NCBI GenBank assembly: GCA_011524675.1
Contig: WTJX01000581.1
Location: 1-8,469, forward strand
DNA length: 8,469 nucleotides
From: Cytophagales bacterium
GTDB taxonomy: Bacteria > Bacteroidota > Bacteroidia > Cytophagales > JAAEPT01
Direction of reading: 5' to 3'
Below are positions 5,886-8,469 of this stretch, piece by piece. The position numbers and the translations under genes are program-made. The notes below the pieces were generated by a model that worked only from the letters and a program-made list of their open reading frames with translations, made no database searches and had not been told where the DNA came from. Positions within the stretch are counted from its first letter, which is position 1. Each line of letters starts with the position of its first letter.

Positions 5886-8000
5886 ATGAAATCAAAACTA
5901 TTTGCTTTATCCTTGATCTGTATGCTTACTGTCTCAGGCTACGGACAACTTTCAAAAATTCATTATATTCCTCCTTTTTTCACCTTGGCAGACATACAGG
6001 TAAACCAACACAGACTCTTCCTAAGTACTCCTTCGGAAAAACCTATCTATGTAAAAATCTATGAGGGCAATAATATATTGATCGATAGTATAAAAGTAAG
6101 TAAAGAGAAAGGCACTATTTATGACTTAGGAAACTTCCCTAACTCAAAGGGAGTATTTTATTATTTGAAGGACTTGAACAAAAGGCTGAATAAGGGCGGA
6201 TTGAAACTAGTCTGTGAAGAAGCATTTTATGCTAATGTGCGTAATTTATCGGAAGCGCAAGGTTTTTCGCTCTCTGCCAAAGGGGTAGCAGGCCTAGGGA
6301 AAGAATTCCGTACAGGTCATATGCTGGTAGGCTATAGAAAGGATATTACTGCATTCACCCCTTCCAATTTCATATCCATCATGGCAACACAAAACAACAC
6401 TAAGGTAACCATTAGCGACATAAAAAAAGGAGTTAATTTTTATAAATTGAAAAAGAAAAAAGATGATCCTAAGACTACTGCCGACCATACCTTCACCCTC
6501 AACAAAGGACAATCATACATCATAGCAGAAAGAGCGGCACAAGACACCCCAAAAGGTGGTGAAAATGATGCTTTTGGTACAAAGATTACTGCCACCAAAC
6601 CTATCGCTGTCAACTGTGGAAGTACTGTAGGTGTAAACCCTCTCAGCGTCCCCGGCTGGGACAATGGTATAGATCAAATCGTTCCTATCAACTCTATAGG
6701 TAATGAATACATCATGGTAAGAGGAGCAGGTATGGATGAGATGGAGAGTCCTATTGTAGTCGCTGCTTTTGATAGTACGTACATCGCTATCAATGGAGAT
6801 GAAGAAAACACTATCAAGCTTGATGCTGGAGACTATCACATCATTGATGGGAGCAATTACACACGTAAAAGCAATATGCACCTCAAGGCTGAAAAAGATT
6901 TCTATGTGTATCAAGGCACAGCAGGAAACTTAGAACCTATGACTGGCAGCTTAAACTTTGTCCCTCCTCTGAGTAACTGTCAAAAATTTAACGAAGTGCT
7001 TGTGTCTGACATTGGCTTTTTAGGGGCTTATGTATTATTGAGTATCGTTACAGAGGTTGGAGCTAACGTAAAAATCATTGATACCGATACCAAAGAGGTT
7101 ATCAAAGAATATAATAGCACCAAATCAAACCTTCCAAAAGAGATGGATATCAACTGGGTGTCTCATCGTTTCAATATTCCTCTTGATGTAAACAATATTT
7201 TAATCAAGTCAGACAAAATCATCAATGTTGCGTTGAACTATAACTCAAACGCTATCGGTGCAGCAAGTTATTTTAGTGGTTTCATTCCTGAACCTTATCT
7301 CATACCAAGAGGGGGACAGGTATCTTATTACGCCAATCACTACGTAGATTTAGATATTGGAAATTCTGAGATATATGAAGAATTTAAATGGTACAAGGAT
7401 GGAGAGTACCTAAAAACAAGTTCAACTCCTACCTTTCACGCTGAAGAAGCAGGTACTTACTTTGTAACCTGTGTTTCAAATACTTGTGGCACAGAGTTCA
7501 ATACAGGCAGTTTTACGATCAATGCTCCAGAGCCTAAGCTGTTAGCAAAAGTAGAGAAGGAAGAAATATTTGAAGAGCCAGAGACAGCACTAGAGGCAGC
7601 TATCAAAAGTAAGACAAAGGAAAAGTATGAAGAAGCTCCTAAGGTGTTGATAGACATCAATTATAAATATAACAGTGCGGAAATCGTACAAGCTTCTATA
7701 CCTGTACTCAATGAAATAGTAGCTACACTGAAAAAATATGATAAGATAAAGATAGAAATAAGAGCACATACCGATTGTAGAGGTAATGAGGCATACAACA
7801 TGGCTCTATCAAAAAAAAGAGCCAACTATGTCAAAAACTATATGATCAAAAAAGGAATAGATGCTGCACGCCTTACTGCTAATGGCTTTGGCGAAAGTGA
7901 GCCTCTGCCATTGACCAAATGTGATTGTGGTGTTAAGGGGGCTTGTAGTGAACAACATCACCTTATGAACAGAAGATCAGAGTTTGTGATCTTAAATTAG
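5886..8000 (+). CDS. Secreted IgGFc-binding-like / Ig-like / OmpA C-terminal domain protein
   Basis: The 704-residue product starts with a signal peptide (MKSKLFALSLICMLTVSGYGQ) and has no lipobox cysteine. Residues about 120-470 resemble the IgGFc-binding-like region of Bacteroidota surface proteins: GKEFRTGHMLVGYRKDITAF (138-157), SNFISIMATQNNTKVTISD (160-178), TKPIAVNCGS (237-246), and GIDQIVPINSIGNEYIMVRG (261-280). Residues about 478-547 form an Ig/PKD-like fold, with EFKWYKDGEYL and AGTYFVTCVSNTCG including a Cys pair. After a Glu/Lys-rich linker, residues about 586-704 are an OmpA C-terminal peptidoglycan-binding domain with HTDCRGNEAYNMALSKKRA, where Asp630 and Arg645 are the expected ligands, and ANGFGESEP plus NRRSEF at the end. 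The domain has an extra Cys-rich loop (KCDCGVKGAC, 678-687). No beta-barrel and no type IX C-terminal signal are seen. Likely site: periplasm or inner face of the outer membrane, tied to the wall. Confidence 0.85.
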   Translation: MKSKLFALSLICMLTVSGYGQLSKIHYIPPFFTLADIQVNQHRLFLSTPSEKPIYVKIYEGNNILIDSIKVSKEKGTIYDLGNFPNSKGVFYYLKDLNKRLNKGGLKLVCEEAFYANVRNLSEAQGFSLSAKGVAGLGKEFRTGHMLVGYRKDITAFTPSNFISIMATQNNTKVTISDIKKGVNFYKLKKKKDDPKTTADHTFTLNKGQSYIIAERAAQDTPKGGENDAFGTKITATKPIAVNCGSTVGVNPLSVPGWDNGIDQIVPINSIGNEYIMVRGAGMDEMESPIVVAAFDSTYIAINGDEENTIKLDAGDYHIIDGSNYTRKSNMHLKAEKDFYVYQGTAGNLEPMTGSLNFVPPLSNCQKFNEVLVSDIGFLGAYVLLSIVTEVGANVKIIDTDTKEVIKEYNSTKSNLPKEMDINWVSHRFNIPLDVNNILIKSDKIINVALNYNSNAIGAASYFSGFIPEPYLIPRGGQVSYYANHYVDLDIGNSEIYEEFKWYKDGEYLKTSSTPTFHAEEAGTYFVTCVSNTCGTEFNTGSFTINAPEPKLLAKVEKEEIFEEPETALEAAIKSKTKEKYEEAPKVLIDINYKYNSAEIVQASIPVLNEIVATLKKYDKIKIEIRAHTDCRGNEAYNMALSKKRANYVKNYMIKKGIDAARLTANGFGESEPLPLTKCDCGVKGACSEQHHLMNRRSEFVILN

Positions 8001-8003
8001 ATG

Positions 8004-8035
8004 TTGAGATATTAAGACTTTGAGATATTAAGATT
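8004..8035 (+). repeat. Two 16-bp tandem repeats after the OmpA-domain gene
   Basis: TTGAGATATTAAGACT (8004-8019) is followed directly by TTGAGATATTAAGATT (8020-8035), with 15 of 16 bases the same. Decayed partial units (TTAAGACTTTTAGACATAAGACG) follow to about 8060. The array begins 3 bp after the stop codon. It has no obvious role and slippage is the simplest origin. Confidence 0.7.
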
Positions 8036-8087
8036 TTAAGACTTTTAGACATAAGACGTTAAAGAATGCTTAGCGTTATTGATTATG

Positions 8088-8228
8088 AGAAGACTTTACA
8101 AAACCATCTTTTGCCCTTATTCAGCGTTACACAAAACTTAAAAACCCTCATTTACAGTCAGTAAACTGCGGTTTTAAAATTTTGAAAGCCTTGACTAAGC
8201 ACAAAACCTTAGTTATGCAAAGTCTTCT
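8088..8228 (+). repeat. Repeat B, copy 2
   Basis: The second copy is 141 bp and differs from B1 at roughly 14 positions including a 1-base gap. Its termini are AGAAGACTTTACA (8088-8100) and TGCAAAGTCTTCT (8216-8228). Relative to B1, the G-to-A change on the left is matched by a C-to-T change on the right, so pairing is kept at that position; one other terminal pair (G to A at 8098) is lost. The inner TTTTAAAATTTTG arm is kept exactly (8172-8184). No direct flanking duplication is seen. It is the only hairpin-rich sequence downstream of the OmpA-domain gene and might help end its transcript. Confidence 0.8.
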
Positions 8229-8233
8229 TTAAC

Positions 8234-8381
8234 TAAGTAGGCAGACAAAAATAATTGTATTTTAAAAAACGAGTGATTTTAGTTCAGGTCAAGGCAGAAA
8301 GCAAAGCTTTAGCAAGCTAAAGCGCGTATTTCTAACGATGAGATGAACTAAAACAGCCGTTTTTTATCATAAGTATTTTTG
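8234..8381 (+). repeat. Repeat A, copy 2, abutting repeat B
   Basis: This 148-bp copy aligns end to end with 274-421 without gaps. Its palindrome is better preserved than in copy 1: CAAAAATA (8246-8253) pairs with TATTTTTG (8374-8381), TAAAAAACG (8263-8271) with CGTTTTTTA (8358-8366), and TTTTAGTTCA (8277-8286) perfectly with TGAACTAAAA (8344-8353). The last pairing is interrupted in copy 1. It starts only 5 bp after the end of repeat B copy 2, in the same orientation as copy 1. Confidence 0.8.
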
Positions 8382-8469
8382 TAAGCGTTCGGTTAAGCCC
8401 GTTTAGCTCTTTTACAGGCAAAAAAGTAATAAAGGCTAGATTTTTTCATGTTACTTTTCCTTAGATGAA
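8382..8469. other. Right-edge sequence, no gene recognised
   Basis: No supported coding frame is present. AAAAGTAA and TTACTTTT (in 8422-8458) could pair across a 21-base loop. The segment CTTTTACAGGCAAAAAAG (8409-8426) resembles CTTTTAGGGGCAAAAAAG in element C (5581-5598), differing at two positions. It could be the beginning of another structured element cut by the window edge. Confidence 0.35.

Noticed and set aside
6513..6914. 133-residue minus-strand frame inside the OmpA-domain gene
   Set aside because: Opposite-strand shadow of a clear coding sequence, with a His/Ser/Ile-rich product showing no domain.
7900..8000. Type IX secretion C-terminal signal on the OmpA-domain protein
   Set aside because: The C-terminus is the end of the OmpA fold (NRRSEFVILN) and shows no sorting-domain pattern.
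8393..8449. 18-codon minus-strand frame near the right edge (MKKSSLYYFF start)
   Set aside because: Too short, no supporting signal, and its sequence overlaps a possible hairpin and a segment resembling element C.

Overview
The window comes from an AT-rich member of the Bacteroidota. The evidence is the presence of TAnnTTTG-type -7 promoter boxes, the lack of Shine-Dalgarno sequences, a bacillithiol-type YtxJ protein, and a large secreted protein that joins an IgGFc-binding-like region to an OmpA domain. A Cytophagia-like marine or soil bacterium is plausible, but the genus cannot be fixed from this sequence.

Layout. The left edge (1-116, minus strand) holds the first 38 codons of a secreted protein that runs out of the window. 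A 530-bp gene-poor stretch follows, with a 148-bp repeat (A1) and a shorter, diverged relative (A'). A small plus-strand membrane protein (646-1068) converges through a shared bidirectional terminator on a minus-strand block. That block, in its own reading order, is an N-carbamoylputrescine amidase (aguB, 3696-2821), aspartate-semialdehyde dehydrogenase (asd, 2732-1746) and a YtxJ-like thioredoxin-fold protein (1581-1243). A perfect hairpin separates asd from ytxJ. A second repeat type (B1) sits just upstream of aguB. On the plus strand, a membrane-anchored winged-helix regulator (4136-5386) is followed by a 499-bp spacer containing a third hairpin-rich element (C). Next come the 704-residue IgGFc-like/Ig-like/OmpA protein (5886-8000), a short tandem repeat, and a second copy of B fused almost directly to a second copy of A (8088-8381).

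Function. asd supplies lysine/diaminopimelate, methionine and threonine synthesis. aguB is the last step of the agmatine route to putrescine. ytxJ suggests thiol redox repair of the bacillithiol type. These are ordinary metabolism. The more unusual content is (i) the ToxR/CadC-like regulator with an unrecognised external domain, upstream of a cell-envelope protein, and (ii) the small non-coding repeats. Repeat B looks like a miniature inverted-repeat transposable element: 12-13 bp terminal inverted repeats, a 5-bp TTTTA duplication flanking B1, and a paired base change in its termini between copies. A 33-bp hairpin made almost entirely of B ends appears to serve as the asd terminator. Repeat A is a long imperfect palindrome.

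I see no tRNA, rRNA, CRISPR array, transposase, prophage or defence system here.
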